Below are positions 1-12,034 of a stretch of 64,000 nt of DNA, piece by piece. Positions within the stretch are counted from its first letter, which is position 1, and the number at the start of each line of letters is the position of its first letter. Source of the stretch: Neurospora intermedia (taxonomy: Eukaryota > Ascomycota > Sordariomycetes > Sordariales > Sordariaceae); assembly GCA_037102815.1 (NCBI GenBank), contig BTPP01000004.1, positions 1,922,001 through 1,986,000 on the forward strand, written 5' to 3'. A program made the position numbers and the translations under genes. The notes under the pieces were generated by a model. The model was given only the letters and a program-made list of their open reading frames with translations. It was not told where the DNA came from and did no database searches.

Positions 1-1875
1 GTCAAAAGACATGAGATTTGTTGGAAAACGAAAGTCGATCCGGCATGTAGCAGGGCTCGGGACAAGACGGGGATGGAATGCCTGGTCGAGATCGTGTAGG
101 AAGGGAAAAGGTCAAGAAAAGACCCCGTATCTCTGGGGCTGAAAAACATCAGGCTGGACGACGGCTTGTTGCGAGAAATTCGAAAGCAAAAAAAGTTACT
201 GTATTCGTCACGGTATCGTGTACTACGGCTATGTTTGTAACCTGCGTCTTCCCCGTTGCTTTTGCGTATCCATACCTTACCGGTACCTCCTGCATGCAGG
301 CATTACCGCCTGAGGTCTGTGCTAAAAGATAGGTGCTTTGCAAGCGCCCTCGGTGGTGGCACAGGTCTCGACCCCCGCTGTCCCTCTCCGCTCATCAGGG
401 TCTTCCCTGTGCTACAGCTTAGCCATTAACAGATACAAAAGATAGGTACATATTCCGCCGGCAAATGTGACAATCAGGGCATTCATGGTGTCAGGGTTAA
501 GTAAATTGGGAGAAACGGAAAAGGTGGTAAAAAACTGAACCGAGTTGGCTCATAGATGCAACGAATTACTTTAGCTATGCTCCACTTAGAGTAGCTGTTC
601 AGTCAAGATGACACCTGCCATCTCCTGCACAAGGCACAAGGGGACAGAGCCCCGGGCAGCCAGCCGTTGTCTGCATGCCCATGCACCCGTTGCCGGGTTG
701 GGGACAGGTCAGGAACGATCCGGGTTCCAGGCGACGCCGATGGTTATTCGTGCTTTTCTGGCACCCTTCAGCTTCCTCGGATCATACTATCTCATGATAG
801 TTGTTGTCTTACCATCTATCCCTGGCAAATGTCTGAGAAATTGTGTCGGTGTCCTTCAGCAGGAATGTTGCACACCTTGCCGTTATTTTTCCAAGGGACG
901 ACATGAGTCAACATAAGAAGCTCGGACGACGCACCAGACCGTTAGGATGCAGTCAGTTCTTCCCGCTGTGCTTTCACGGATTTACGCCGTTGTCTTGATC
1001 ACCTCCACAGCTTGCCTCGCCTTCCATATATGCAGGACCAGTTTGCCTGAACATTATAGTGTTGTTCGACCTGGCAGAAATCCCGTAACGCCGTTGCGCC
1101 GCAGGGCTACCTGAGCCGATTTCAAGTTCAATCCTCGGCCGAACATTCATTGTCGTAAGTTTCGGGACGAACCAAACCCGGAAGCCAGTGGAGTCTTCGC
1201 TCGTCCCCCTCCCGTCTCCGAGCACCGCCGGTGGTTGCCGATTTTCCATGTGGATGCCATAGAACCGATCCGAAACCCACGGCTCCATGTTACTGGAGTG
1301 GAGTGGCAGGCAATGTTTTCTCTTGAATCCATGAACCAAATTTTTTTTTCCATTCTTTTTTTCTCCTTTCATCGTGACTGAGCTGCGCGGGCGGTGAAGA
1401 ACCTCGAGCTGTTGCTCAATAGGAAATGTGTTCTCAACTTGGGCTTTACTTGTACCTATCACGTCTGTATAGCGTGCAGCGTGCCAATCAGACACTAGCC
1501 GTGCCTGGCGAACATGTGGTGCATCTTCCTTCCGTCGGCCTCGGAGCGTGCTAGCTCCCTTGCTATCTATTTGTCTGTGATGACCCTATCGGACATAACA
1601 TTGAATGTCACTGCAGACTGTGGATGTAAAGCCTTTCATCAAATGTCGGTTTCGATGAATATCCTTTTGGTACTTGCTGTACACAAGTCTGATGTAATAC
1701 CATCATTTGATTTTCCATTGCACAGCTGCATTCGAGCCATCATCCCATCCCAGCTTTCGTCTGTTGGACTGTCATGCAAGCACTTTAAACCCCTGCCAGC
1801 CAGGTGGCACCAGAGGCCATTAGGGTCCGCACGGCCGACAAGCGTTTGTAGTGTACAAAATTAGAATACCTTTTA
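1..1875. other. Intergenic region, no gene seen
   Basis: The open frames here are short, and the longest one (974-1495, minus) begins at GTG rather than ATG. No frame shows domain-like composition or convincing splice signals. The composition is mixed, with no obvious repeat before the inverted-repeat element that starts at 1876. It may hold regulatory sequence or the end of a gene lying left of the window, but nothing in it can be assigned. Confidence 0.6.
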
Positions 1876-2229
1876 CAGTAAAGTCCCCTGTTAATGCAAC
1901 TAATGCCGGCAGCCAAGATTCTTAGCAAAAGGGGGGGTTTTGCAAAAGAGGGTGCTTACGCACAGACCAGACGTGAGCCTCTTGGCCACTGGAAGCCTGC
2001 TAATGGACCTAAAAGAGTGGGTCATTTGAGCCAGCTGCCCCCCGGCACAAGGGTATAAGTGCTCTCCCCCACTAAAATCAGACCCCTGTTGATGCAAATC
2101 CCAGCCGTCAGCGTTGCAAATAGCAGTTAGCAGTCTTCACCACCAGAGGGAATGCGGGCAGTCGAAATCTTTAGCAAAAGGGGGGGTTTTAGCAAAAGGG
2201 GGGGGTTGCATTAACAGGGGACTTTACTG
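1876..2229. mobile_element. MITE with perfect terminal inverted repeats, TA target duplication
   Basis: Positions 1874-1900 and 2205-2231 are perfect inverted repeats of each other over 27 bases, including a flanking TA on each side. The element proper therefore begins CAGTAAAGTCCCC and ends with its reverse complement, 354 bp long. CAGT-type ends and a duplicated TA are typical of Tc1/mariner/pogo (Fot1-like) DNA transposons. No transposase frame fits inside, so this would be a non-autonomous miniature element. Inside each end lies a related direct repeat containing TTAGCAAAA followed by a run of seven or more G (about 1922-1936 and 2171-2187). The perfect ends suggest recent movement or strong conservation, and there is no sign of heavy C-to-T mutation by RIP. 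Confidence 0.85.
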
Positions 2230-3570
2230 TACGTACCAGTAAACAAATGCCCAAGACTTGCGACTCTGCTACGCACATACAGAACTAGTCGAGTATGATC
2301 CTTGGTACATATGCCGGGTTATAAAATATCCAGTAATGGTTTTGAAGTGGATTTTCATGAATCGTAAAGGGGGGATGTGAAAAAAAAAAAGGAAAAAAAA
2401 AATTGTTTCCAGGTGGAACAACTAGTGCGCATACGTCACTTTATGCGTTTGTTTGTTTGTTTACCTCAGCCCGGTCGTATGGGCAACCGTGCATAGGTAG
2501 CTCCTGTCAAGTCGAAAATCTAGTGGTCCGCAACGCAAACCAAACCAAAGCCCAGCTGGGCTCACCAAGGCACACAAGCCATACGGTACGACTTCCATCC
2601 GTCTGGCACTTATGTAACTTGTCGGGTTCCCGTGATTATGGTGGTCATCAGCTTAGTTGTATTTGGGTATCATTTCGCTCATCTAGAGCTGCGAAGAAGC
2701 CTAACACGAACCTACAACAAGAACCATCAAAAAAGGGAGGGGGTATACGGGGAAAGCCCCGTGCATTAAGAGGACAAATGAGAGTATAGAAGGTTATAAG
2801 AATTTCGAATAGACAATTAGAAGCCAAGGAAACGAGTAACAGGAAGACGGAAATAAGGAAATCGGGTATCCTCCACCACATCACCTCCGCGCACTGAATC
2901 ATATTCGCGACGCCCGCGTTGAATAGATCAGGTCGGCATATAGAGAAAAGAGAGACATCATAAGAAAGTGTGCCAGTCTAGGTAAGGTATCTAGTAAATC
3001 GCCCTGAGCCCCAATTCTAAATCATACTCCATTCCCGAGGAGTTGTTTGTGTGTGTTTGCTTTCCGCTTTCTCTGATTTCCGTTTATGGTCATAACGACA
3101 TCTCGTGGTAGCCAGCTTCCGTAAAAGTATGAGATTCAACAAGCGAATTTGGGGATGAGGAAAGAACAGACCATGGTTTGTGTGCACCTTAGGAACACCA
3201 CATGGTTCAGTGAGCAAACTATGTTCATGAAGCTGTAAAAAGGGGAATAGACGAGTAAAATAAGGAAAGATGTGGAGTGGGCGTAGTGATATCCATTCCA
3301 ATCGAAGTCTCTCAACTAATCGACCGTGGTGGACGGTCACTGATAATCGGCCACTCCAGCATTGTTGGCAGGCCAAGGACGAGGGGCAGATGTGACCTGG
3401 GCGTGCTCGTTCTGGCGACGCCCATCGCGTGGAGGTATTAGCGGCGTTTGCAGATTGGCAGAGTGTGAAGTTAACTTGGGGAGCTTGGCATAAATTCGAT
3501 TGTGGCTCGGTGGGTGGCAGCGGTGCAGAGGCTGGATTGATGGTGCCGACAATGATGGACATTGATCCTC
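2230..3570. other. Intergenic region and probable 3' UTR of the Rua1_C gene
   Basis: This lies downstream of the minus-strand gene that ends at 3571, so its right part is probably that gene's 3' UTR. There is an A-rich tract near 2380-2402. A minus frame at 3017-3562 directly follows the gene but shows no family resemblance. I see no other gene. Confidence 0.5.
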
Positions 3571-5512
3571 TTATGCTTGCTCGAATTGGCTCTCTCCCGA
3601 CGTCTGGGATAGGGAAGGTGTTTCCGCAATCGAGCTGTCCTGCAATTGACCTCCCAGTGGGCTAGAGATCTGCGGTTCGGCTTTGCCTTTGATTATGCTT
3701 GATGGTCGCGTGTGACTGCTCCCCCTTCGTCGCTTTGGTGTCTCTTTGATCTTCGTGTGGGTATGACACTGTTCCAGAATAACTATTAGCAATAGGCACT
3801 CGTTATGGAAGAGATAATTCTTGACATACCTTGTATGCGTGCCTGAACCAGGTGGTGCCCTTTTTCTTGTTGCTCACCAGCGCGACCCAGTCACGGCAGG
3901 TACCACAAAAGCCTTCCCATACTTCCGGGTTTCCTTCCATGCGCCTGATCTTTTGAGGTTCCTGGAAACGACATCCTGTCGGTGCACTAATGCCGTGTGT
4001 AAAACTCTTGTCGTACCAGTACGCTGAGTTCTTGAGCACTAGCCAACGTCCCGGCTTGCAGATTCCGCACCATCCTTCCCTTTTGTTTCCGTGTCCACGT
4101 ACCCATTTAGGGGTGTAAAGATCACCGTCGAACCTGAGTTCCTGCTCGTGGGGGACCATTTCGGGATCGTCGGGATTCATATCTTCGGGGGGAGGATCGA
4201 GTTGTTCCTCCTGAAGGGCAGCAAAGAGATCAGGCGGATCCGAAAGGTCTGCGTAGTGGTGATGCAGAGAGCTCGGGTCCGCATTGCTCGAAAGCATACG
4301 GAAGAATCCATGAGAAAGCAGCGGAGGCGGCTGCTCAAAGTGGTGCTGCACGGGGTGGAACCCATGCGATGGCAATTGCGACGGAAGAAGCATGCTACTA
4401 TGCTGAAGTACTTGACCATTGCTCCCAAGCAGATAGGGGTTCTGCTGTACTGCCTGTAGGTTCCCAAAGCTGAGCGGTAGTTGAGGCTGAGCAACCGTGG
4501 GGGAGGAGTGATGGGTAGGCATCCGCGGCTGAGAGTGGAAGGGTTCTTGCGATCCGTGATGATAGACAAAAGGCGAAGGTCTTCTGCTAGCAGCTGTACC
4601 GTAAGATCCCGTGGACCATCTCTTACTCCTGCCACCATCCACGCTGTATGGAGCAGCGCGCGCTCCAGGCCGGGGAGAAGGCGAGGCGCGGCCTCTGCTC
4701 TGTGTCCGTACGAGATCCGACCGTGTTTGAGGAGTCATACGAGGAGAAGCGACAGGCGAGAGATGTGTTGAAGACATGTAGGAGTTCCTGTTTGAGGTCG
4801 GCCGGTAATCGGAAATTGACTGCGCGTCAGAAAACGTGGCGGAGAACTCGTCGTACGAAGGCATGTCGGAGAAGGCACCCGAAGTCGACAAGCTGAACGA
4901 CGATCCAGACATTCTGCGCTGATTCAATCCGCCGTCGTAGTTCATCTGGTCGCCTTCCAACTGCTGATGTCCCTGGTACTGAAGGTCCATGGGAACGACC
5001 TCGTCACTAGTGAATGCCTGACCGATTGCAAGATCCTCGTCCAAAGGTGGTATATCAACATGCTCTCCACAATGTCTCTGCCCCCATGCATCTAATGGAA
5101 CCGTTAGCTCCTCCACATCATCTTGTTTCCTAGCAGTTTCAGTCGTCTCACCTGTCGTTTGCGGGTAGAACTCGTGAGGCATCGAGGTCGGCGGGAACAT
5201 GGCGTCGCTTGGGGTGTGTTGCGCCTGCGGGATGTTCAATGAGGGTTGAGTCCACGCAGGTAAAGTTCCAAAGCCACCACCCATACTATATGCGAATCCT
5301 TCATGGATAGTAGCCGGTCGTGGCTTGATACCATGAGAGGTAGGGTTTGTCCACATTCCATGAGTAGGCGCCATCGCCTCCATCTCAGTCGTCAATTGGT
5401 TCCCAGGCATAGTGGATATGGTATCTTGGTGATGGAAAGACACTTCTTGTCCCTTTGAGAACCCAAAGGAAAAAGGCAACCGTCTGCGGGATTGCTCCTG
5501 GTTTGCGTCCAT
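3571..5512 (-). CDS. Rua1_C-domain (DUF4451) putative transcription regulator
   Basis: There are two exons, 5512-3830 and 3768-3571, joined across a 61-bp intron (donor GTATGT, acceptor ACAG), giving 626 aa. The first 460 residues are Ser/Pro/Gln/His-rich and look disordered. From about residue 470 a conserved block holds two CxxC pairs (WCGIC near 482-485, FCGTC near 536-539), many Trp/Tyr residues, then RHAYK and, across the splice, CHTH followed by a basic stretch. This is the pattern of the Pfam Rua1 C-terminal domain, named after a Ustilago regulator of glycolipid synthesis, and probably a zinc-binding, nuclear DNA-associated module. The start is the first ATG after an in-frame TGA. A 49-bp 5' UTR intron and several upstream ATGs precede it. 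The domain is recognised; the target genes are unknown. Confidence 0.85.
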
Positions 5513-8500
5513 GGCTATTCGATAGTTTCAAAAAGATCACTCGGGCCCACTGATTGTCGACCGGAAGCCACGGGCACAGCTGTGGATGTTAGCATGAACA
5601 TACGTCCAGGGATCATGGTTGAACTTACGCAATGTATAAAGGCGTTGAAGCTAGCTCGAGGTGAGAAGATGTCTTGACTGAGAAGGGATACAGGTAGCAC
5701 TGCGGGCCTTTCTGCGTAGGTGAAGTGATCGGTGGTAATGAGAGCGTTGATGGCTGGTTAATTGGTGGTACGAGCGGTTCGTGTATATCGATTGTTGTTA
5801 AGGATTGTTGAACCTCGTCTTTGAGGAATAATAGAATGACCAGAAAGGAAAGAGAAAAGAAAGTTGTGAAATTGCGGTTACCCAAAGTGAAAGGAGTGTC
5901 AAGGATCCGAAGTGCTGGAAGGAAAGGAGTGGAATGAGTTGTACGAAGCCAACCCGTTAGACCATCACCCACACACTGGTATTCAAGAGGAAGAGAGCCT
6001 GCTCTAGGTGTATTATAAGCCAGCAAGCAATAGTAAGGACTGGTGGTAGTGAAAGAGGGTCGGGTAGCCAGTGAGAAATCGAGAATGAATGGACGGGAAG
6101 GTAGCAAAAGGAAGAGACCAGTGAGGGGACACTGACATGCCGTAGGTATAAAAGAAATCTATCACATACCAAGACACAAGCACCCCTGGACGGCTAATGG
6201 TCCAGTGAGGCCAGGTTAGGGACACCGGTAGCAGCTAAGCCGGGTCTCTGATACATGGTACAGGCTTGCCTGCGTCTATGAACGTGGATAACAGATGGTG
6301 CACGAGATGTCTGTATGGCCTGTTCCTTTGGGAAGAAGCCAGGCGACAAGGGGAGACGCGGACAGGGTTGCATGTACCCATCGAAGACGGGGCAGAAGGA
6401 GCCATGTATGAGATGATATTGTCCCAAGCAGGGACCAGGTGCCTAGCCTACAGATCAATGCTTTGTTTGGCAACAGATGATGAGGCTAAAACATTGGCAA
6501 GTCAGATTCCCAAAGTAAAAGTCTTGATGGCCAAATGGCCCGAAAAGCAATTTGGTTAAAAGTTAGTGAGGAAGCAACGTAGACCAAAGTGGCTACTAGC
6601 CCGGATACTAGCCAGGGGCTTGACCGGGACTCTCCCCTACCAGGAAGAGCCACCCATTTTGAGCAGCACAGGGCAAGGGGTTGTCTGAGAAGGCCTCTAA
6701 GCCCTTTTCGGTCAGGAGTGTGTATGGTTAGCAAAGTGAAGATGAGATGGGGGTCATCATCCATGTACCCAGAACTGTCTGTGTAAGGCGCGAAAAGATA
6801 CCGATGGGTGGGTGGCTTGTTTCAGATCCATGCCTTCTTGTCGGTAATAGGTGACAGCCAGGCCTAGTTTTCCGTGTCTTGGATGATCCGGATTCCAGGC
6901 CGATGGTGGTCTAAGCTTAAGAATTGGATGTTGAGAAGGATGCTTCGCGGTAGTAAGATGGTGTACGAGGCCAAAGAGGACTAGACTTTTTTGTCGTTTC
7001 CGTCCCTCTGGCGCCCGTTATAAATGGAACGTAAGCAGACTGACTTCAATTATCAGCCCGTCTTGAAGCAATTAGATCGCTACCGTAAGGCATCAGGGCA
7101 AGCCAAGCCGGCCATGTACGAATGGAATAATATTTTGACAGGCGGGAATGGTGCTCGAAGGTTGTGATGACGATTTGCAAGCCTGCCCTTTGCCTCGAAG
7201 TCCAGGTTCAACAGTCAAGCGTGACTGCCTGTGTATCCAACTTCATCGAATGTTGTTGTTTTGCAAGACAAGAACATCGAAATAGTAGGTCGAGACCTAA
7301 CCCAGCAAAGCAAGCCCGGGTCTCTCAGCATCGGAAGTGCAAAACCAGGACGGACATGGCGACGCGTGTGTGGGTTTCGCGATCGGAAACTCTTCCCAAG
7401 TTCGTGAATCTAGGGTTTCGCTACTCAGAAACTTGATACAAGCCATAATGAATTCGTCAGGTCAGCGCCAGAAGCTGAGGTTGCCCAGGGCGAGTCAGCT
7501 CGGGACTGGCTGAAGCCTGTAGGGCCGAGATTGAAGAAGACATGATTTGGAGTAAGGATTACGCTAGTGTTGAGAGCGGGTTCAGTTAGCAGTCTCATTG
7601 CGGTCGGAACAAGGAGGTAGCGTAAGCCTCTTTTGGCTCAGTGGCTTGATGCTGGCCCAGCCCATGTCGTCAACTGGACTCGAGTGGGCAAGTGTCTAGG
7701 GAGGTGTTGAGGGGAAGCAGGGCAGGAGGGCAAAAATAGCAAGTTCCAAGATCAAAGGGAGGATGATCCGCGTCACCCGTGTCTTGATCCTCCTTGGGCT
7801 GCCTGATCGCTCGAGGCAGGCAGGGAGTACGGTTTCGATTTCGATCCTTTCAAGGGGTTTGGTGGGTTTTGTCCTTGGAAAATTGAATTGAGGAACTCGG
7901 GTGGACTCCAAAGACCTGCAGGGAAAACCCCGTCTTGCCGACTGCAGATTGTGGATGCGGGGATTCGGAGACGACTGCGATTCGTTGGCCGGGCTGGTGG
8001 TGTTGAGCCACAAGCCGACGTTGGAGAGGTTGTTGGAGAGGGAACGAATGACTGAATCGAGAGAAAGGAACAAGGAGATTGTGTGCGGGTTGGTAGGTTG
8101 GAAAGAGACTGGACTGGTTGGAATTGGGCAAGCGGATGCCCCTGGAGGGAAAAGCGAACAGCCCGACAGCCAAACACAAGGGCTGTTCAAGCTAATGACA
8201 CCATGGACATGCCAGGCGTAGGTAAGGAAGGAGTGGGCCGGGGGAGCAACCGGGGCTCGCGGGGCAGGAACGTCTCAGATCTGTCGCAGGAGGCAGTCGC
8301 ACACCACCCTACTTGCAGCACTCTAGCCCCGCATGCCCCGATGTCACCATTGGTACCTTTCTTGGCACGCACCAAAAGAGACGAGTTTACCTCAGCCGTC
8401 TCCAGACCTCTTGCCTTCGTTGTGTAGGTAAGCGGGTGAAGAACTTCGAGGCGCTCTTCCTTGCGCAATCATCCGCCCGCATTCCAAATTCTCCGATGGA

Positions 8501-11500
8501 TCAGACCTCCAACATCCATTACCTGGTACATGTTGTACAGTTGGTGATACTGTATCCATCCATCCATTTCTCGAGTTCGTATTTTCAGGTCTTACCTCAC
8601 CTTGCGAATAGTCCACCACCAGCCGCCTCTACAGTAGCTCCAAAGAAGTGGAAGGACTCAACAGGATTAGCGGTCCGAATGACCACTCCGGTCAAAAAAA
8701 ACAAAACAGAGAAGCTGTTTGGAAGTCATGTCAGAGACAAGTAATCACCCCACGATCGTCAATTGGACCACATCTGGACCGACCACAAAATGACAGCCGC
8801 CGATGGGGGGTTTCTCTAGCGCGCTTCTCACCCACACTGCGCATGCCCCGTCAATTTCCTCAAAGCCGTGAAAACACTACCCCATTTTGTTTCGCCTTGA
8901 TTTCCTCTGCCATGGCATAGATCTAGACTATACTTCTTGGGGTCAACAAAACAACAACGGTCCGTCTGTGCGTTGCCTACGCATCATAAGCAATTTCCAA
9001 GAATAGCTTCGAAGCTTCCCAATTCCCAAAGTCGGAGGATCAAGGCTTCAAGACTACAACTTCATCGCCCCGCTTGATCGCCAGTTGCTTCCCACCCTTT
9101 CTGCCGCTCGGACGCTAGTGTTTCTTCTAGAGACATTCCACGTCCTTGATCAGTGGAGCTTCCCAGAAAATCCCCTCCAACGCCAGCGCAGTTGTTCTTC
9201 GGTTTGGGCGCGCCACGCATAACAATGAGTGCTGTTTTGGGAAGTTGTTTGCCGCTTAGCCATAAGGGGACTCGCTGTCTATAGCTCCGAGTGTATGTAA
9301 ATCATGGCGGACAATATTTCACGCATGACGGCATCCTTCTGTCTCTCCGCCCATGCATGACCCAGGTATCGACGAGTGTTTCTTTAGGGCAAATGCTCAC
9401 CGCCAGGGATCACAGTACGCGTCTCGCGGGTTTAACGAGACAACCAAGACGAGAACCATTTCTGGCAAGATTCCACGTTGTTTTCGTGGTTCACTTCATG
9501 GCAATTCACGGGTTGCGGTGAAAACGCATGTCTATGGCCGAAGAGTACAGAAAGACGCTCAAGCCAGGGCTTCGGACTATGAACGCAAACAGACGTATAT
9601 TCCGCTTACTTAATGTCTTCCCTTGATAGTAGGTGAGGCTTGCTTCCCAACGCAGGAACCAGATGCTTGGATGACTCATTTCGAGTGTCCCATGGCTCTC
9701 GCTCACGTTGATATACCTTGATCCAATTGGTCATGCTGGCGCAAGAGTAAAATCACAGTTCACCAATGACCCGACACTCGGTGTTTCTAGTACGAGAAAG
9801 CATTAAAACCATGTAAACAGTCTCCTGAAAAGGCAACTTGATCCATGACCAATCGACGGAATCGGTTGCACCGGCATCTCTATACAGTTAAGTGTCTACA
9901 TAACTTCCAGACGACGGGATCCTAGCCTGGTTCGATCCATGTCCGGGCCTCTGCGCTCGAACATCAGCTCCCGTTCAGACGGATCAGATAAGATGGAGTA
10001 CTTTTTCTCAAGGATAATTTTGTTGAGGTCAGGGGAATGGGGATATGCTCGCTTTTTTGGTTCAAGTGTCTGGAAACCTTCAGCACTTGATCTCGTTCAC
10101 ACTCTCGGGAGGCCGCCGGTCAATGCCACCATAAATTCCCATGCTTGTACCGAGCTGATGTAACGCTAGGGTCTTCTGTCTTGGAAGTTAAGATAGTCTG
10201 TGGAAAGGGGCAGAGCGTGGATTACTGGTACACACATTACCGTTACAGGTAGTGGGAATGTTGGAAACATGGAAGCGGAAACAACAAGTGATTATCGTAA
10301 ACGGTGTTCACAAACAATAACATAACTTCTTCTTACGAAACAGACCCAAAGAAATCGTTTCTTCCTCCTCACAGATCACATCACTGTTATAGTGAATGAT
10401 ACATCATATCAAACCACTGAAGACACAACGGTGACCTCCCATTTCGGAGTATAACGAAACTATGATGAACTGGCTGGGGCAACCATAAACAACACTCACT
10501 CGTTGATGATCAGGCGAATGATGTTGGAAGTCCCTAAGTGCAGTATACTCAGAATTGCGATCTGGAAGGCGAATATCACCAACTGTTCCGATAGACCGAG
10601 TAAGAATTGCTGAGATACGCTATCCCGCCCCATCTATCCTCTTTTTCAAGGTAGAAGGTATTCCTCAAGGATCCAGTGACTGGCCCCTTTTTTTTATAAA
10701 TCAGGAGTTACACAAATTGGATTCCAAATGTGTGGCGACTATATTTAGGGTTGAGGGTCGATTCCGTGAGATAAAAAATAGATTTTATGTAAGCTGTCTT
10801 ACAAGCTGCAAGCCATATTGTAGCCTCCCTTAGCGCTGGCACACAATTCGGCAGGTTTACTATCGTCATCTTGAGTTAGGTAGTCTCCGTCTGGGCAAGT
10901 ATGATGTTTTTTGGTATCTGTGTGAAAGAGCTATGTAGCTCATGGAAGAGGTGAAGAAGTAAAATGGCCTTCACAAAGCTTTCACAAGCCAAAACTCGAA
11001 CGAGCATTTGATAAAGGCAAGCGGAATCCCATCCTTATCTTGATGTATGCAATGCCCTCCTATTACGATCCAGTTTCATTGCAGTTGACGAGATTCCAAG
11101 TGATGACTACCTACCTATATCTGGATACAAACCTCTCGACGGCGTAGACCTAGTAGTTGCCATGCTGCCCTCCCGCCCGTTCTTCATCCCAACTTTTCAA
11201 CTGGGCCTGTGAATTAGAGGACCATAGCCCGTAACCTAGCACTTGCGGGAGGAGGGTATATGTATCTTTTCCTCTGTCATCACTTCCGTGGCAAGCTGGT
11301 TGGATGGCGTAGCAGTTACGGTTGTCGCCCGCTCCTTTACTTTCCTCCCTTCCGCTCCTCCATCTTTCTCCCGAACCCGCGCGTTCAATCCACAGCTGTA
11401 CAGCCACTCACTGTTTTTTTCCTCTTCTGTTTTTTTTTCTTTCCTCGTTATAATTGCTCCGCATTTTCTTTTCTCTTTATACCTTTTTGTTATTGCTGTC

Positions 11501-12034
11501 TGTCATGCGTTGTCCCCAAGTCGAATAAAAGTATGCGTTCAAGGACAGGGCTTTGGACATCGATTGTCACATAGATGCTGGAAGCAAAGTTCGGGGCCAC
11601 GGTCATTGTTCAACAATAATCAAGTCTTCCAATTATGAGTCTTGTTGGTAACGATTGACATGAATTGGCCACGCCTTAACTTCCAGCCATTATGTCGAGT
11701 ACGCGAATGCAATGATGTACAACGAAGTGTTCCTCCTGGCCATTTTTCCTCGCCACATTCAAAATCTCATGCCGCATGTGAACAGCAGAAGTTATTATTC
11801 AATATGGAATACTATTTCCCACTTCCTACCGATTAGAGAAAATTTCCATCTTTCGGTCTATCTTGAAACAACCGGGCCGACGAACATGTCATTCCAGTCC
11901 CGAACACTCCCGACGCCACACACCCTCACCTCAACAGACTCGAAACCTCCACTTTCCCCTTCTCCACCGAGTCACGGATACTACAATGTCCGGGCCCCCA
12001 CGGAGGAGTATTGTATAGCAGGCCCCATCCCTCA
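5513..12034. other. 6.5-kb gene-poor region: long upstream region of the Rua1_C gene
   Basis: This gap separates the start of the Rua1_C gene from the 3' end of the next minus-strand gene. The longest frames (7696-8190 minus, 8313-8744 plus, 5625-6107 minus) are compositionally random, and the one checked at 8313 starts with TTG. I found no tRNA or 5S rRNA signature by eye; the GGTTCGATCC motif near 9934 has no pairing T-arm. The 10.2-11.1 kb part is somewhat AT-richer. A T-rich and C-rich tract lies near 11330-11480. The left part probably holds the promoter and leader of the Rua1_C gene. Confidence 0.5.
5580..5628 (-). other. Probable 5' UTR intron of the Rua1_C gene
   Basis: On the minus strand, GTAAGT at 5628-5623 is followed by a GCTAAC branch-point match and CACAG ending at 5580, a complete 49-bp Neurospora-type intron. 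It lies 68 bases upstream of the start codon. Removing it shortens a small upstream reading frame that begins at 5700 and otherwise stops at 5515. Confidence 0.6.

Noticed and set aside
974-1495. 173-codon minus frame
   Set aside because: It starts with GTG; composition is random and there is no domain.
9930-9950. GGTTCGATCC-like box B suggesting a tRNA
   Set aside because: The flanking bases do not form a T-arm stem and no box A lies at the right distance.
10200-11100. Possible RIP-degraded repeat relic
   Set aside because: The region is only mildly AT-rich and lacks the dense TA-rich, stop-laden pattern of RIP. A RIP-index calculation would decide.
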